This document shows, piece after piece, positions 16,219 through 23,626 of a stretch of 36,840 nucleotides of DNA. The DNA comes from an uncultured Bacteroidota bacterium (lineage in GTDB: Bacteria; Bacteroidota; Bacteroidia; Chitinophagales; Chitinophagaceae): contig CAIRZD010000252.1 of the NCBI GenBank assembly GCA_903882965.1, forward strand, positions 1 to 36,840, read 5' to 3'. Below the pieces are notes generated by a model that saw only the letters and a list, made by a program, of their open reading frames with translations, made no database searches and had not been told where the DNA came from. Both the position numbers and the translations under genes were made by a program. Position 1 is the first letter of the stretch, and each line of letters begins with the position of its first letter.

Positions 16219-16401
16219 TTATTTACGCAACTTCTTCAACGTTTTGGCAAGATTAGCCTCGCGCCTTATCGTTGGATTCTTGCTATGTTCAGCTTTTTTA
16301 AGCTTCTTAGCAGGAATCTTTTCGCCTTGAGGAACGCCAAGCTCTCTATGAAGTTTTCCAGGATGCTTAGAAACCGCTTTCTGTATCCATTTCTCAGCCA
16401 T
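16219..16401 (-). CDS. Small basic phage protein (MAEKWIQ family)
   Basis: 60 residues if started at ATG 16401, which overlaps the previous gene by eight bases. A longer frame from 16476 would add unrelated residues encoded by the overlapping gene and is unlikely. The sequence begins MAEKWIQKAVSKHPGKLHRE and ends with basic helical SKNPTIRREANLAKTLKKLR. Small proteins with this start and LGVPxGEKIPAKKL core recur in many phages next to portal or capsid genes, but I know of no function. Confidence 0.7.
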   Translation of the reverse strand: MAEKWIQKAVSKHPGKLHRELGVPQGEKIPAKKLKKAEHSKNPTIRREANLAKTLKKLRK

Positions 16402-16591
16402 TGCGTTCCTCCTTGTCGTCACCGATAAGTCCGTCATTGTTGATGTCCACATCAATCTTCGTCTCAGCCCACTCAATCACTTCAGAAGCCATCGACTTCA
16501 TTTGTGAAAGGATGAATTGAGAAATAGCCGGTTCCATTGCGACGAGCTCTTTCTCTAGCCTTGGTAATATGATTGAACTTAATAAACTCAT
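16394..16591 (-). CDS. Small helical protein with EF-hand-like loop
   Basis: 65 residues. Residues 1-46 are amphipathic helix (MSLLSSIILPRLEKELVAME, FILSQMKSMASEVIEW). At residues 47-58 there is DVDINNDGLIGD, matching the D-x-D/N-x-D-G-x-I pattern of a single calcium-binding loop, though position 12 is Lys with Glu next to it. A lone loop could bind calcium if the protein dimerises. Strong AGGAGA precedes ATG 16591. No known role. Confidence 0.65.
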   Translation of the reverse strand: MSLLSSIILPRLEKELVAMEPAISQFILSQMKSMASEVIEWAETKIDVDINNDGLIGDDKEERNG

Positions 16592-16600
16592 TTTGTTCTC

Positions 16601-16843
16601 CTAGTATTTTCCACGCTTCACGCGACCCAATGCTTTTTTAAGGCTTGAAGTAGGCTTTTCTTTTGGTACTGTTTCGCCAACAATGCGAGCTTTCGTCGTC
16701 TTGCGGCGCGTTTTATTTGTGTCTTTAGCCACAGGCTTGACTGACTTATCGACCGATTTAAACGCCTTGTCTGTAATCTTTTCACCACGGCGGTTATAAG
16801 GGCTTTTGTCTAGTTTTGCTGAGGCTTTTGGCTTTCTATCCAT
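16601..16843 (-). CDS. Small very basic protein
   Basis: 80 residues with 19 or more Lys and about 9 Arg and almost no hydrophobic core: KPKASAKLDKSPYNRRGEKI, then SVKPVAKDTNKTRRKTTKAR. It is probably disordered and nucleic-acid binding, perhaps associated with packaged DNA. Its start (ATG 16843, GGTGGAGCT upstream) overlaps the end of the 52-residue gene at 16810-16968 in another frame. No family recognised. Confidence 0.6.
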   Translation of the reverse strand: MDRKPKASAKLDKSPYNRRGEKITDKAFKSVDKSVKPVAKDTNKTRRKTTKARIVGETVPKEKPTSSLKKALGRVKRGKY

Positions 16844-16968
16844 AGCTCCACCTTATCTAAACGTTCACACATGGATTGCAGGGCTTGAGCAACGCAAGTC
16901 GTAGCAATATCAAACTCGGCCTTACTCTTATTGAGCTCGACCATTAGTTCTTCTACTCGTTCACTCAT
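16810..16968 (-). CDS. Small coiled-coil protein
   Basis: 52 residues, start ATG 16968 with AAGGA eleven bases before it. Sequence MSERVEELMVELNKSKAEFD, then ATTCVAQALQSMCERLDKV looks like a helical hairpin or coiled coil. It overlaps the start of the basic protein gene by 34 bases in a different frame, and ends in QKPQQN. Co-directional tight packing supports it. Function unknown. Confidence 0.5.
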   Translation of the reverse strand: MSERVEELMVELNKSKAEFDIATTCVAQALQSMCERLDKVELWIESQKPQQN

Positions 16969-16969
16969 T

Positions 16970-17020
16970 TTAGGCAATCCTTAACCATTTTGCGAACCAA
17001 CGCCTTATCTTCTCTTTCAT
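16970..17020 (-). CDS. 16-residue cationic amphipathic peptide (tentative)
   Basis: ATG 17020 to TAA 16970 reads MKEKIRRWFAKWLRIA, a net-positive amphipathic helix with two Trp. It ends one base before the next gene's start codon, so its translation could deliver ribosomes to it. The ribosome site is poor and the size allows chance. Confidence 0.2.
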   Translation of the reverse strand: MKEKIRRWFAKWLRIA

Positions 17021-17029
17021 CAGGATGGC

Positions 17030-17230
17030 TCACTTTTTTTTACTGTGGTGATGATGTTTTTTCATCATCATTTCATGATGTTTAAGTTCTTTCGCGTGGT
17101 GAGAGGCCATAGTTTTATGGTGGTTATGCATCTCTTTGTGCGCTTTATGTTCATGGTGTTCTTTTTTTTCATTCTTTTTATGTTCATGAACTTTTTTTCC
17201 ATGAGCATGATGTTCTTTATGTTCTTTCAT
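17030..17230 (-). CDS. His/Lys-rich protein
   Basis: 66 residues from ATG 17230, which has AAGGACATTCAAA before it; a longer frame would start inside the HNH gene without a ribosome site. The product has 21 His and 18 Lys: MKEHKEHHAHGKKVHEHKKN, later HHKTMASHHAKELKHH and a final HHHHSKKK. Such density suggests binding of divalent metal or nucleic acid, or a pH-dependent switch. The portal C-terminus and the 62-residue protein nearby are also His-rich. The ribosome site lies in the coding end of the HNH gene. Confidence 0.65.
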   Translation of the reverse strand: MKEHKEHHAHGKKVHEHKKNEKKEHHEHKAHKEMHNHHKTMASHHAKELKHHEMMMKKHHHHSKKK

Positions 17231-17738
17231 TTTGAATGTCCTTATATTGATAATAAATTTTATAGCACGTACTTGTGCTAACGCCATACAACCGAGCAAG
17301 TTCAGATATCGCAATACCAAGCACTATTTTTTCGTAAATTTCTTTACGCTGTTCTTGCTGCAAAACGGGATATCTCGACCATCTATCCCGCTTCTTCCTG
17401 AACATATCTTTTGTATTCATTCTTGCTGAACTCAAAAATAAATGCTCTGGATTTACACAACTTCTATTATCACATTTATGAGAAACACAAGCATTTTCAG
17501 GTACTTTTATTTCAAAATGTAATTCATAAGAAAACCTATGAACATAAATAGGTTTTCCATTTAATCCCATTGTTCCATAACCATTTGGCCTTATATAGCC
17601 AAGCCAATTAATACAACCATTTCCATCTTGTTCACTACATTTTACTTTGAATCTATTTTCAGGCGTATTTTGTAATTTTTCTTTCCAATACCCTGGAACA
17701 TATTTTCTTGGGTCTTTATTTGTCTTAATTTTATGCAT
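17217..17738 (-). CDS. HNH homing-type endonuclease
   Basis: 173 residues from ATG 17738 (MHKIKTNKDPRK). A longer frame to 17864 merely reads through the upstream 52-residue gene and is rejected. The HNH core is CVSHKCDNRSCVNPEHLFL (residues 84-102): H87, C89, C94 and H99, followed by NTKDM, as in HNH_3 homing enzymes. Residues 42-75 (INWLGYIRPNGYG, YVHRFSYELHF) form the usual N-terminal strands. A C-terminal HTH (GIAISELARLYGVSTSTCYK, 141-160) likely gives site specificity. The ribosome site is buried in a hairpin (17741-17760). It overlaps the next gene by 14 bases, as expected for an inserted selfish gene. Confidence 0.85.
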   Translation of the reverse strand: MHKIKTNKDPRKYVPGYWKEKLQNTPENRFKVKCSEQDGNGCINWLGYIRPNGYGTMGLNGKPIYVHRFSYELHFEIKVPENACVSHKCDNRSCVNPEHLFLSSARMNTKDMFRKKRDRWSRYPVLQQEQRKEIYEKIVLGIAISELARLYGVSTSTCYKIYYQYKDIQNERT

Positions 17739-17740
17739 AA

Positions 17741-17760
17741 CATCTCCTTTTTTGGAGATG
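17741..17760 (-). promoter_or_regulatory. Hairpin sequestering the HNH ribosome site
   Basis: Minus strand CATCTCC, AAAAAA loop, GGAGATG, a perfect 7-bp stem. The GGAG of the ribosome site (five bases before ATG 17738) is inside the 3-prime arm. Folding would block translation of the endonuclease, as known for hairpins before T4 homing endonucleases such as I-TevI. It also lies ten bases after the stop of the upstream gene and so could protect that message. Confidence 0.65.
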
Positions 17761-17769
17761 CTATGGCTT

Positions 17770-17928
17770 TTACTTTTTCTTTGCAATACTTTTTTTCTTC
17801 TTTTTTTCTTTTGCCTCACTATAAGCAATTGCCACTGCTTGTTTTTGCGGTTTCCCAGCCGCAATCTCTGCTTTAATATTTGATTTAAATCCTTTTGTTC
17901 CAGGCTTGGCGCCTTTTTTTAATGGCAT
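17770..17928 (-). CDS. 52-residue basic phage protein
   Basis: Starts ATG 17928 behind AGGTAAAAGA. Sequence MPLKKGAKPGTKGFKSNIKA, then AAGKPQKQAVAIAYSEAKEK and a Lys-rich tail. The pattern MPLKKG..NI+xE(i/m)xAGKPQKQAVAIA is a recurring small phage protein often found beside portal and terminase genes; function unknown. Overlapping longer frames in other registers are shadows. Separated by six bases from the stop of the upstream 54-residue gene. Confidence 0.75.
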   Translation of the reverse strand: MPLKKGAKPGTKGFKSNIKAEIAAGKPQKQAVAIAYSEAKEKKKKKSIAKKK

Positions 17929-17934
17929 CTTCTT

Positions 17935-18099
17935 TTACCTCTTATCCCAAACTTTTTTATACAAGTCGCGTCGTTCATTTGGATTAGCTCCGTCCATGTG
18001 ACGACGTACTTGTTGCTCAAGTTGTTTATCATTCAGCTTGTATGTAGTCTTCAACTCTTTAAAAGTTGCATTGTGTAAGTCATTCCATGTTACTTTCAT
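17935..18099 (-). CDS. 54-residue hypothetical protein
   Basis: ATG 18099 has CGGAG at good spacing. Sequence MKVTWNDLHNATFKELKTTY, KLNDKQLEQQVRRHMDGANP, ending DLYKKVWDKR. It is soluble, helical and charged. Start overlaps the end of the preceding 56-residue gene by 20 bases in another frame. No family recognised; the portal-proximal position suggests a late or packaging-related role only by association. Confidence 0.6.
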   Translation of the reverse strand: MKVTWNDLHNATFKELKTTYKLNDKQLEQQVRRHMDGANPNERRDLYKKVWDKR

Positions 18100-18250
18100 G
18101 ATTCGCTCCGTGAATTAAAAAATCCTTGTAAACTTCATCAAATGGTATGCCTGTCAGTTCCTTGACGAGCTCACCAAATGTAATATAACTCATCTCTTCG
18201 CCCATTTTGAGTTCACGCTCACTAATGGGTGCTTCTCCTGTGTCCGTCAT
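18080..18250 (-). CDS. 56-residue acidic hypothetical protein
   Basis: ATG 18250 lies inside the last codons of the portal gene with AAGGGAATCAC before it. Sequence MTDTGEAPISERELKMGEEM, SYITFGELVKELTGIPFDEV, ending NHESNME. It overlaps portal by 29 bases and the next gene by 20, both in different frames. No family recognised. Confidence 0.55.
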   Translation of the reverse strand: MTDTGEAPISERELKMGEEMSYITFGELVKELTGIPFDEVYKDFLIHGANHESNME

Positions 18251-20324
18251 GTGATTCCCTTACCTTATGGTGCGTCTCTACTGCTTCTTTCATGTGACGA
18301 TGTTTCATGTCCGCATGTTTCATGTGTAGATCAACTTGTTTTGCAAACCGTTCAGTTAGGGCTTTGACTAATTGTACATTGGCTGATTCTCGACCTAAAT
18401 GCAAGTCTGCTATAACCTTCTGCTGGTCTTGTTGAAGCTTCGCCATATCTAACTGAAAGTCCATCTGGTTCTTCTGCTGAGCCTGTTGCATCTTCGCCAT
18501 ATCGATTTGAGCTTTCATGGCCGCAGGGTTTTGTTGTTGAGCTTGTTGCGCTTGAGCCTTTTCTTGCTGGTATTGTTGTACCCACTCACCGGTCAATGCC
18601 TTCAACTCTTCAATACCTTTACCATCCATGTTATCCAGAATGAAGTTAAGCCCTTTCTCTGCCATAAATTGAGAGAACAATGGCGACATTCCCATAATCT
18701 CCTTGACCATCATAATAGTTCGAGACTTCTGAACTTGGAAGCTAGCCCCTGCTTTGACTGCCACATTGAGGACATTGGTATCAAAGTCCATGGGCATGCC
18801 TTGCTCTTGGTTAATCTTCACAAAGTGCCTACGACCTTCTTCATCCAATATAGGCAAAGTCCTAGGAGTTACCATGTACTTCGGCATGAGGTCTACATAG
18901 ATTTGAGCTAGTCGTTGGAACCCTTGTAAGCAGCCAACAATGTAAGGCATAGCAGTAGCATTTGACTGACTAGCACCTTCCACGATTGCGATACCTGATA
19001 GCTGGTTATTATTAATGCCAAGGCTAGCATCGTAGGAACCCAATACATTCTGGATGAGCGAATCAGAGCCAGTAAAAGCTTGCGCAATTTCTGGAGGAGC
19101 TGGCACACGTTGCACCTCTCTTATGGGATTGTTTATAGGCATCTCTGGATTAGATTCGTGGACTGAATTATAAACCAGCACAGATTCCTTCTGAACGTCC
19201 TTATACGCGTCCAGAAAATTCTCTTCTTTTGGAAGGGCTTCTTTTGCCACCATGAATTTATGCTGTACCGTATTTTCAATCTCATTCGCGAGCGAAATAC
19301 CCGCATAGTTCTTAAGACGCTGGGCGCCTTTGGCATGATACACATAGGGTCTGGTTACCTGTCTTATGTTTCCATTGAGTGGTGTCTTGACCATCATGGA
19401 GTTACCATCAATGAACACTAGCGGAAGGAAGGCAAAGTCAGTTTCTTCGTACTCTAGCACCTGATTTTCAATGAGCCTGTAACGGACAATCTTATCGAGC
19501 ATGGTCTTACGAGGCTTACCAACTGTTGAAGGCGGTACGGTTAGTTCATTCCAGTTATCAACCATCTTGCGATAAGCAGTCTGAGTCATGACGCGACCAT
19601 CACGTACTTGAACAATCGTTTCTTCCTTGCGACGTTTCTCATAGTAATCACAAAGCACAATAATTTTGCTGTTATCATTCTGGTAAGACCAGTTAAAGCC
19701 TGCAAAATCACGTCTGAAGCTAAGTGTGTTAACCTTAACGTCTGGGTTTTCTTCCAAGAACTCATCCTTGTCACGTGGGAAGAGCTCAAAACAGAAGTTA
19801 CCATCGCCTTTATGGGAGTAGCGTGCGATTTTGTCAAATCCAGAGAGTGTGGGTTCACATTTAGAGAACTTAATCACTTGGTTCATGGACATGGGGTGTT
19901 CATATTCAGTGTAGACTTTGACAACGGAGAAGCCACCAGAGAGTAAGTCTTTGTACACCTCATATCTCAAATGCTCATTATCTGAGTCCATAAAGACATG
20001 CTTAAGGTGTTGTTCAACAACTTTTATGGTGGTAGAATCGGCGTTCTGTTCGTCAAAAGCATTGACCTCAATATCGGGTTCTTGCTTTGAAAACTCACCA
20101 AGAAGTCTGCTAATATAGGCTTCTAAGACGTTGAACTCCAATTGAGGACGGTTCATTGTCATCAATAGAGTGATTTCATCTTCTGTCAGCGATGACTCGA
20201 AGACGAACTTTCTAAATTCGTTATAGCGGTCATAGTTATCTTTAAAATAATCATGCGTATTACGTACAACTTTCTTAATACGTGCTAGATTATCCTGATA
20301 ACGTTTTGCTACATCCTTACTCAT
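18222..20324 (-). CDS. Portal protein, P22-type
   Basis: 700 residues (P22 portal 725). The N-terminus (RYQDNLARIKKVVRNTHDYF, then LTEDEITLLMTMNRPQLEFN and LEAYISRLLGEFSKQEPDIEV) and the stem region fit the P22 portal family. The ring carries packaged DNA and docks terminase and the gp4 adaptor. Residues about 585-650 are a Gln/Lys/Met-rich coiled coil, the expected P22-type barrel. The last 40 residues are His-rich (DLHMKHADMKHRHMKEA, then ETHHKVRESHDGHRR). Start ATG 20324 behind AAGGAG. It follows TerL with a 62-bp gap. Confidence 0.9.
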   Translation of the reverse strand: MSKDVAKRYQDNLARIKKVVRNTHDYFKDNYDRYNEFRKFVFESSLTEDEITLLMTMNRPQLEFNVLEAYISRLLGEFSKQEPDIEVNAFDEQNADSTTIKVVEQHLKHVFMDSDNEHLRYEVYKDLLSGGFSVVKVYTEYEHPMSMNQVIKFSKCEPTLSGFDKIARYSHKGDGNFCFELFPRDKDEFLEENPDVKVNTLSFRRDFAGFNWSYQNDNSKIIVLCDYYEKRRKEETIVQVRDGRVMTQTAYRKMVDNWNELTVPPSTVGKPRKTMLDKIVRYRLIENQVLEYEETDFAFLPLVFIDGNSMMVKTPLNGNIRQVTRPYVYHAKGAQRLKNYAGISLANEIENTVQHKFMVAKEALPKEENFLDAYKDVQKESVLVYNSVHESNPEMPINNPIREVQRVPAPPEIAQAFTGSDSLIQNVLGSYDASLGINNNQLSGIAIVEGASQSNATAMPYIVGCLQGFQRLAQIYVDLMPKYMVTPRTLPILDEEGRRHFVKINQEQGMPMDFDTNVLNVAVKAGASFQVQKSRTIMMVKEIMGMSPLFSQFMAEKGLNFILDNMDGKGIEELKALTGEWVQQYQQEKAQAQQAQQQNPAAMKAQIDMAKMQQAQQKNQMDFQLDMAKLQQDQQKVIADLHLGRESANVQLVKALTERFAKQVDLHMKHADMKHRHMKEAVETHHKVRESHDGHRRSTH

Positions 20325-20386
20325 TGTAGCTCCTTACAAGAGAAATCCTTTCTCTTTCGTTAACGGTTTAATTGTATAACATTTAA

Positions 20387-21931
20387 TTATCGTGTATAAG
20401 CACTTTTCCTCAATCTGTTAATCTTAGTCTGCGTACTGGTTAAATTCTTGGCTATATCAGTATAGTTCGGGGCGTTTACTTGCGCTGACACCAGCGTCTT
20501 ATCGATTAATGCCATTCTTATAGCATCTGCCGCCGTATCTGCAATATCATCCCATCGGTGGGTTTCATTGGCTGTGATTTTACTCATATGCTCAATACAT
20601 AGCTTAACATGCCTGCCGAACGCAGGGAATGATACTCGTCGCTCAGCTATGTAAGGCTGAATAGCGAGGAAGCGTTTCGTCTTGTTGCCTTGTTCCCGAG
20701 TGCGAGGGATGTCGACTAATCGAACCACTCGTATTTCATCAATCAGACTCAACAACGTGCCTCCTGTTGATTTCTTCTCAATAGCGACCATCTGAGGCGT
20801 TTTCTTATACCTCATACACTGTGACCAAAACTCTAAGAAGGTGGGCTTCAAGTCTTTTGGTTCAATGCGACATTCTAATGTATCTATCCAATGAAGACCA
20901 TATTGTCCTGTTTTAACACCATATGATTCAATCTCATATACTCCCCAGAAACTAAATACTGTAGCATCGTTGTAGCTTTTTGAGGTTTCAGCTGTATCGC
21001 AGGTAATAAAGCTATAAATAATATCTGGCTCTTCATCTAGCATAACAAACCATTCTGGTTTAAACAAAGCACCACCGGCAGGGATTGGGTCTTGTTGGTA
21101 TTGTGATGCGAAAACGTAAGGGTCTGTCTCTTGGCGTTTTAGTAATTTAGATTTTGTATCAACCTCTGGATAAAGTGCGTTGCCGGCATCATCGATACTT
21201 TTCAGAATGACTTGATGCCATTGATATCCATCTTTGCCAGCAATCAGATAAGCGCCTAAGTCGTCTTCATGGAGCCGTTGGCCGATAAAGATATAGGGCA
21301 CGTTGATTCCCCGTGGTCTTTGCTGGATGGTTTCTCGGTAATTGTCGATAACGGATTGCCGTATTGTATCTGAATGGACTTCATCAGGTTTGTGGGCATC
21401 ATCGATGATAACTGCTCCGCTAAATCGGTTAAGTGCGGGCAACCCAGCATCTTGACCTGTAATAGCGCCACCACTTCCGAAAGCTGCGACTGCGCCTCCA
21501 GTAGTCGTCTGGAAATATTCCCGTGCCTTTGAGTCATGTCTAATCCGTACATTGAACAAATGTTGATAATGAGATAACTGCATAATCCGCTTAATAGTTT
21601 CTGTATGTTTTGCAGCAAGAACTTTTGAATAAGAGATATAGAGGAAACGAGCATCTGGGAAAGTTGCCATTGTCCACGCTATCCACATGGAAAGCATAGT
21701 TGATTTTCCTGAACCAGGACTTACGTTGATAAGTAGTCTATGATTTGGTATTTCCAATCGACTAGCTTGAGTTAACGCCTTTGCAATAGTGATATGATGA
21801 GATTCTCTACCAACAGGATTTGATATAATATAAGCTCTTCCTGTTAGAATGGGATAGAAGAATTTTGTAAACTCTAAGAAACTTGACCGTAATTTTGAAG
21901 CAATCTCGTCCTTGTGATGCTTATCTGTCAT
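20387..21931 (-). CDS. terL: Terminase large subunit
   Basis: 514 residues. ATPase domain: Walker A SPGSGKST (71-78), Walker B VIIDD (174-178). The nuclease domain has Asp312 in FITCDTAETS, Glu385 in MVAIEKKSTGG and Asp461-462 plus Asp465 in HRWDDIADT, the acidic triad of terminase large subunits of the Terminase_6 class. It cuts and packages DNA into procapsids through the portal. Start overlaps the upstream Cys-cluster gene by four bases (ATGA). Unlike P22, the small subunit is not adjacent but about 4 kb upstream (25872). Headful packaging is inferred from the P22-like context. Confidence 0.95.
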   Translation of the reverse strand: MTDKHHKDEIASKLRSSFLEFTKFFYPILTGRAYIISNPVGRESHHITIAKALTQASRLEIPNHRLLINVSPGSGKSTMLSMWIAWTMATFPDARFLYISYSKVLAAKHTETIKRIMQLSHYQHLFNVRIRHDSKAREYFQTTTGGAVAAFGSGGAITGQDAGLPALNRFSGAVIIDDAHKPDEVHSDTIRQSVIDNYRETIQQRPRGINVPYIFIGQRLHEDDLGAYLIAGKDGYQWHQVILKSIDDAGNALYPEVDTKSKLLKRQETDPYVFASQYQQDPIPAGGALFKPEWFVMLDEEPDIIYSFITCDTAETSKSYNDATVFSFWGVYEIESYGVKTGQYGLHWIDTLECRIEPKDLKPTFLEFWSQCMRYKKTPQMVAIEKKSTGGTLLSLIDEIRVVRLVDIPRTREQGNKTKRFLAIQPYIAERRVSFPAFGRHVKLCIEHMSKITANETHRWDDIADTAADAIRMALIDKTLVSAQVNAPNYTDIAKNLTSTQTKINRLRKSAYTR

Positions 21932-22302
21932 AAAGCTTCAATCTCCCTAATTAAATCATAAGCCTCTTGCTTGGTTAATTTCTTCTTAGGTTCACATCCA
22001 AAAGGACATTTGAGACCTTCGGCCACTCCATATAATCTACATATAGCAGGTCTGGCTGTATAAATCGAACATCTTTTGTTCTTTAGTGCCGCGCATGAGG
22101 GAATTTTGCCATCTCTATGAATATCCTTAGCCATATTAATTGGATTGAAAGGGTTCTTTCCGCCCATACGCGCTCTTGCGCGTTTGATTTCAATCTTTGC
22201 GGCCGGCACAATCGTACACGACTGATGGCATAAACCTTGACATTCAATCTCAGGTATTTTGGAGTAAAGTGCGAGTAATTTCTTATTACGGCTCATGCCC
22301 AT
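21928..22302 (-). CDS. Cysteine-cluster protein, YkgJ-like
   Basis: 124 residues. ATG 22302 or 22296 may be used. Cysteines are arranged as CQGLCHQSC (22-30), then SCAALKNKRCSIY, ARPAICRLYG and LKCPFGCEP, the spacing of the YkgJ/UPF0153 family proposed to bind zinc or iron. Residues RPAICRLYG are a hallmark of that family. The gene is coupled to terL by ATGA and occupies the site where a small terminase is often found. Role in the phage unknown; a metal-dependent partner of packaging is speculation. Confidence 0.75.
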   Translation of the reverse strand: MGMSRNKKLLALYSKIPEIECQGLCHQSCTIVPAAKIEIKRARARMGGKNPFNPINMAKDIHRDGKIPSCAALKNKRCSIYTARPAICRLYGVAEGLKCPFGCEPKKKLTKQEAYDLIREIEAL

Positions 22303-22547
22303 TACATCCTTGTTGTGGAAATTCTGGTAACTCCATCCAATGTGTTACGTTGATCAGTTCTGGACTTAATTTAAAAGAATCATAGGGTAGGTAAATGTCC
22401 CATCCTTTTTCGCATAAATAGCCCATGTAAATATTTTTCAAATGTCCATCTTGAACGCAAAAAAAATAGAACTTTCTGTAAAAGATCTGGTAATCTATCT
22501 TGAACACTAATCCAACCATAATTTAGCTCAATAGGCTCTTCTTCCAC
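22286..22547 (-). pseudogene. DUF551-like gene split by a frameshift at an A8/T8 run
   Basis: Upstream part (from GTG 22547, frame A) encodes NYGWISVQDRLPDLLQKVLFF, the WISVxDRLP start typical of DUF551. Downstream part in frame B encodes CVQDGHLKNIYMGYL and ends with THWMELPEFP, the typical DUF551 C-terminal motif. The switch falls in the run of eight T (plus-strand A8 at 22459-22466); one T fewer would give one continuous protein of about 86 residues. ATG 22519 in frame B gives a 77-residue product lacking the signature start. This may be a real lesion, a sequencing error in the run, or slippage-dependent expression. Confidence 0.7.
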
Positions 22548-22575
22548 CTATCTTTCTGTCTCAATCTCTAAACCA

Positions 22576-22824
22576 TCAACTGTTATCTTCATTGTCTTCC
22601 TTATCATCATGTAACGCCTGACCGATTGCTACATCTAGTGCAATATTGTCTGGATTTAAAATACCTTCATTCATCTCTCTAACCATATGGACTAAAAAGA
22701 TGTAAGCCTTTTGTATAGCTTCTGGATTGCGTGTCTTGACGCTACGCTCCATGTTGTCAAAAAACTTATGAACGTTTTTAAGCTCACGCAAGACGCCTAG
22801 TCGCATCTTATTAATGTCCTTCAT
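22576..22824 (-). CDS. 82-residue hypothetical protein
   Basis: Start overlaps the serine recombinase stop by four bases (ATGA). Sequence MKDINKMRLGVLRELKNVHK, FFDNMERSVKTRNPEAIQKA, then YIFLVHMVREMNEGI and an acidic Asn/Asp-rich tail (DDKEDNEDNS). All-helical and acidic at the end. Coupling to the recombinase suggests linked expression; no family recognised. Confidence 0.65.
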   Translation of the reverse strand: MKDINKMRLGVLRELKNVHKFFDNMERSVKTRNPEAIQKAYIFLVHMVREMNEGILNPDNIALDVAIGQALHDDKEDNEDNS

Positions 22825-23390
22825 CGCTTCGGCGCTTTATCCAATAATTTGTAAATAGAAGCACGGCACACATTCATGGTCATGGCTATTTTTCTAATGC
22901 TCATGCCTTGCTCGTGTAATTCTTTGGCTTGCTTTTTATGCTTATCATTGAGAACGGCTGGGCGACCCATCTTTTTACCTGATTTTTTAGCAAGCTCTAT
23001 GACTTCGCGTTGACGAGCCCTTATCACACTACGTTCAAACTCAGCAAACGCACCCATGATATGCAACGTCAAGTTTGCCATATGGTCTTGTGCGCCACTA
23101 AACCGTAAATTTTCTTTTACAAATTGAACTATAACGCCTTTGTTAACTAGGACGTCTAGTATATTCTTCAGGTCTCTAAGGTTTCTAGCCAATCTATCAA
23201 TGCTGTCGATGTATAACATGTCTCCATCTCGAACATATTCCATGCAACTTTTAAGTTCAGGCCGATTGGTAGAGCTTCCACTTACCATATCCACAAATCG
23301 ACGATCAAGTTCAATATTTTGCAATTGTCTTTCTGGATTTTGGTCGATAGATGACACTCTTAAATAACCGATTGATTGATGACTCATCAT
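22821..23390 (-). CDS. Small serine recombinase (resolvase/invertase)
   Basis: 189 residues from ATG 23390, which overlaps the stop of the upstream gene (ATGA); a frame start at 23414 would lack a ribosome site. Catalytic Ser13 is in GYLRVSS; the conserved SIDRLARNLRDL, FSGAQDHMANLTLHIMGAFA and EFERSVIRARQREVIELAK segments follow. A C-terminal HTH (GMSIRKIAMTMNVCRASIYK) binds DNA. Enzymes of this size resolve dimers or invert segments and are not large integrases. It may resolve genome multimers, invert DNA, or act as the only integration candidate. A 32-bp dyad at 23932-23963 is a possible target. Confidence 0.9.
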   Translation of the reverse strand: MMSHQSIGYLRVSSIDQNPERQLQNIELDRRFVDMVSGSSTNRPELKSCMEYVRDGDMLYIDSIDRLARNLRDLKNILDVLVNKGVIVQFVKENLRFSGAQDHMANLTLHIMGAFAEFERSVIRARQREVIELAKKSGKKMGRPAVLNDKHKKQAKELHEQGMSIRKIAMTMNVCRASIYKLLDKAPKR

Positions 23391-23626
23391 TCCTCGTTCA
23401 TTTCTAGTAAACACATGGCATGTGAAATTAAAGATTCTGCTTCTCTTAAATGTGATTCAGCTATTTTTCTTCTACTCCAACGATCATCGCAATAGTTATC
23501 AATCATGGATTGTGTTTTATCTCTAAGCTTAAAGTGCAATTCTAATCCGTGACCTTGCGAACCATTATGGATGTCATTAGTCATATCAATAATTTCTTGC
23601 AGATCTTCTTTCGTGAAATCATTCAT
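23387..23626 (-). CDS. 79-residue hypothetical protein
   Basis: Starts directly after the stop of the coiled-coil/membrane gene and overlaps the recombinase start by four bases. Sequence MNDFTKEDLQEIIDMTNDIH, then QGHGLELHFKLRDKTQSMID, DDRWSRRKIAESHLREAESL. Helical, soluble and charged. Such EDLQEIID..N-type small early phage proteins are common but unassigned. Confidence 0.65.
   Translation of the reverse strand: MNDFTKEDLQEIIDMTNDIHNGSQGHGLELHFKLRDKTQSMIDNYCDDRWSRRKIAESHLREAESLISHAMCLLEMNEE

Noticed and set aside
17739-17864. N-terminal extension of the HNH protein
   Set aside because: These codons read the 52-residue basic gene in another frame; the ATG at 17738 has the ribosome site and the family-like start.
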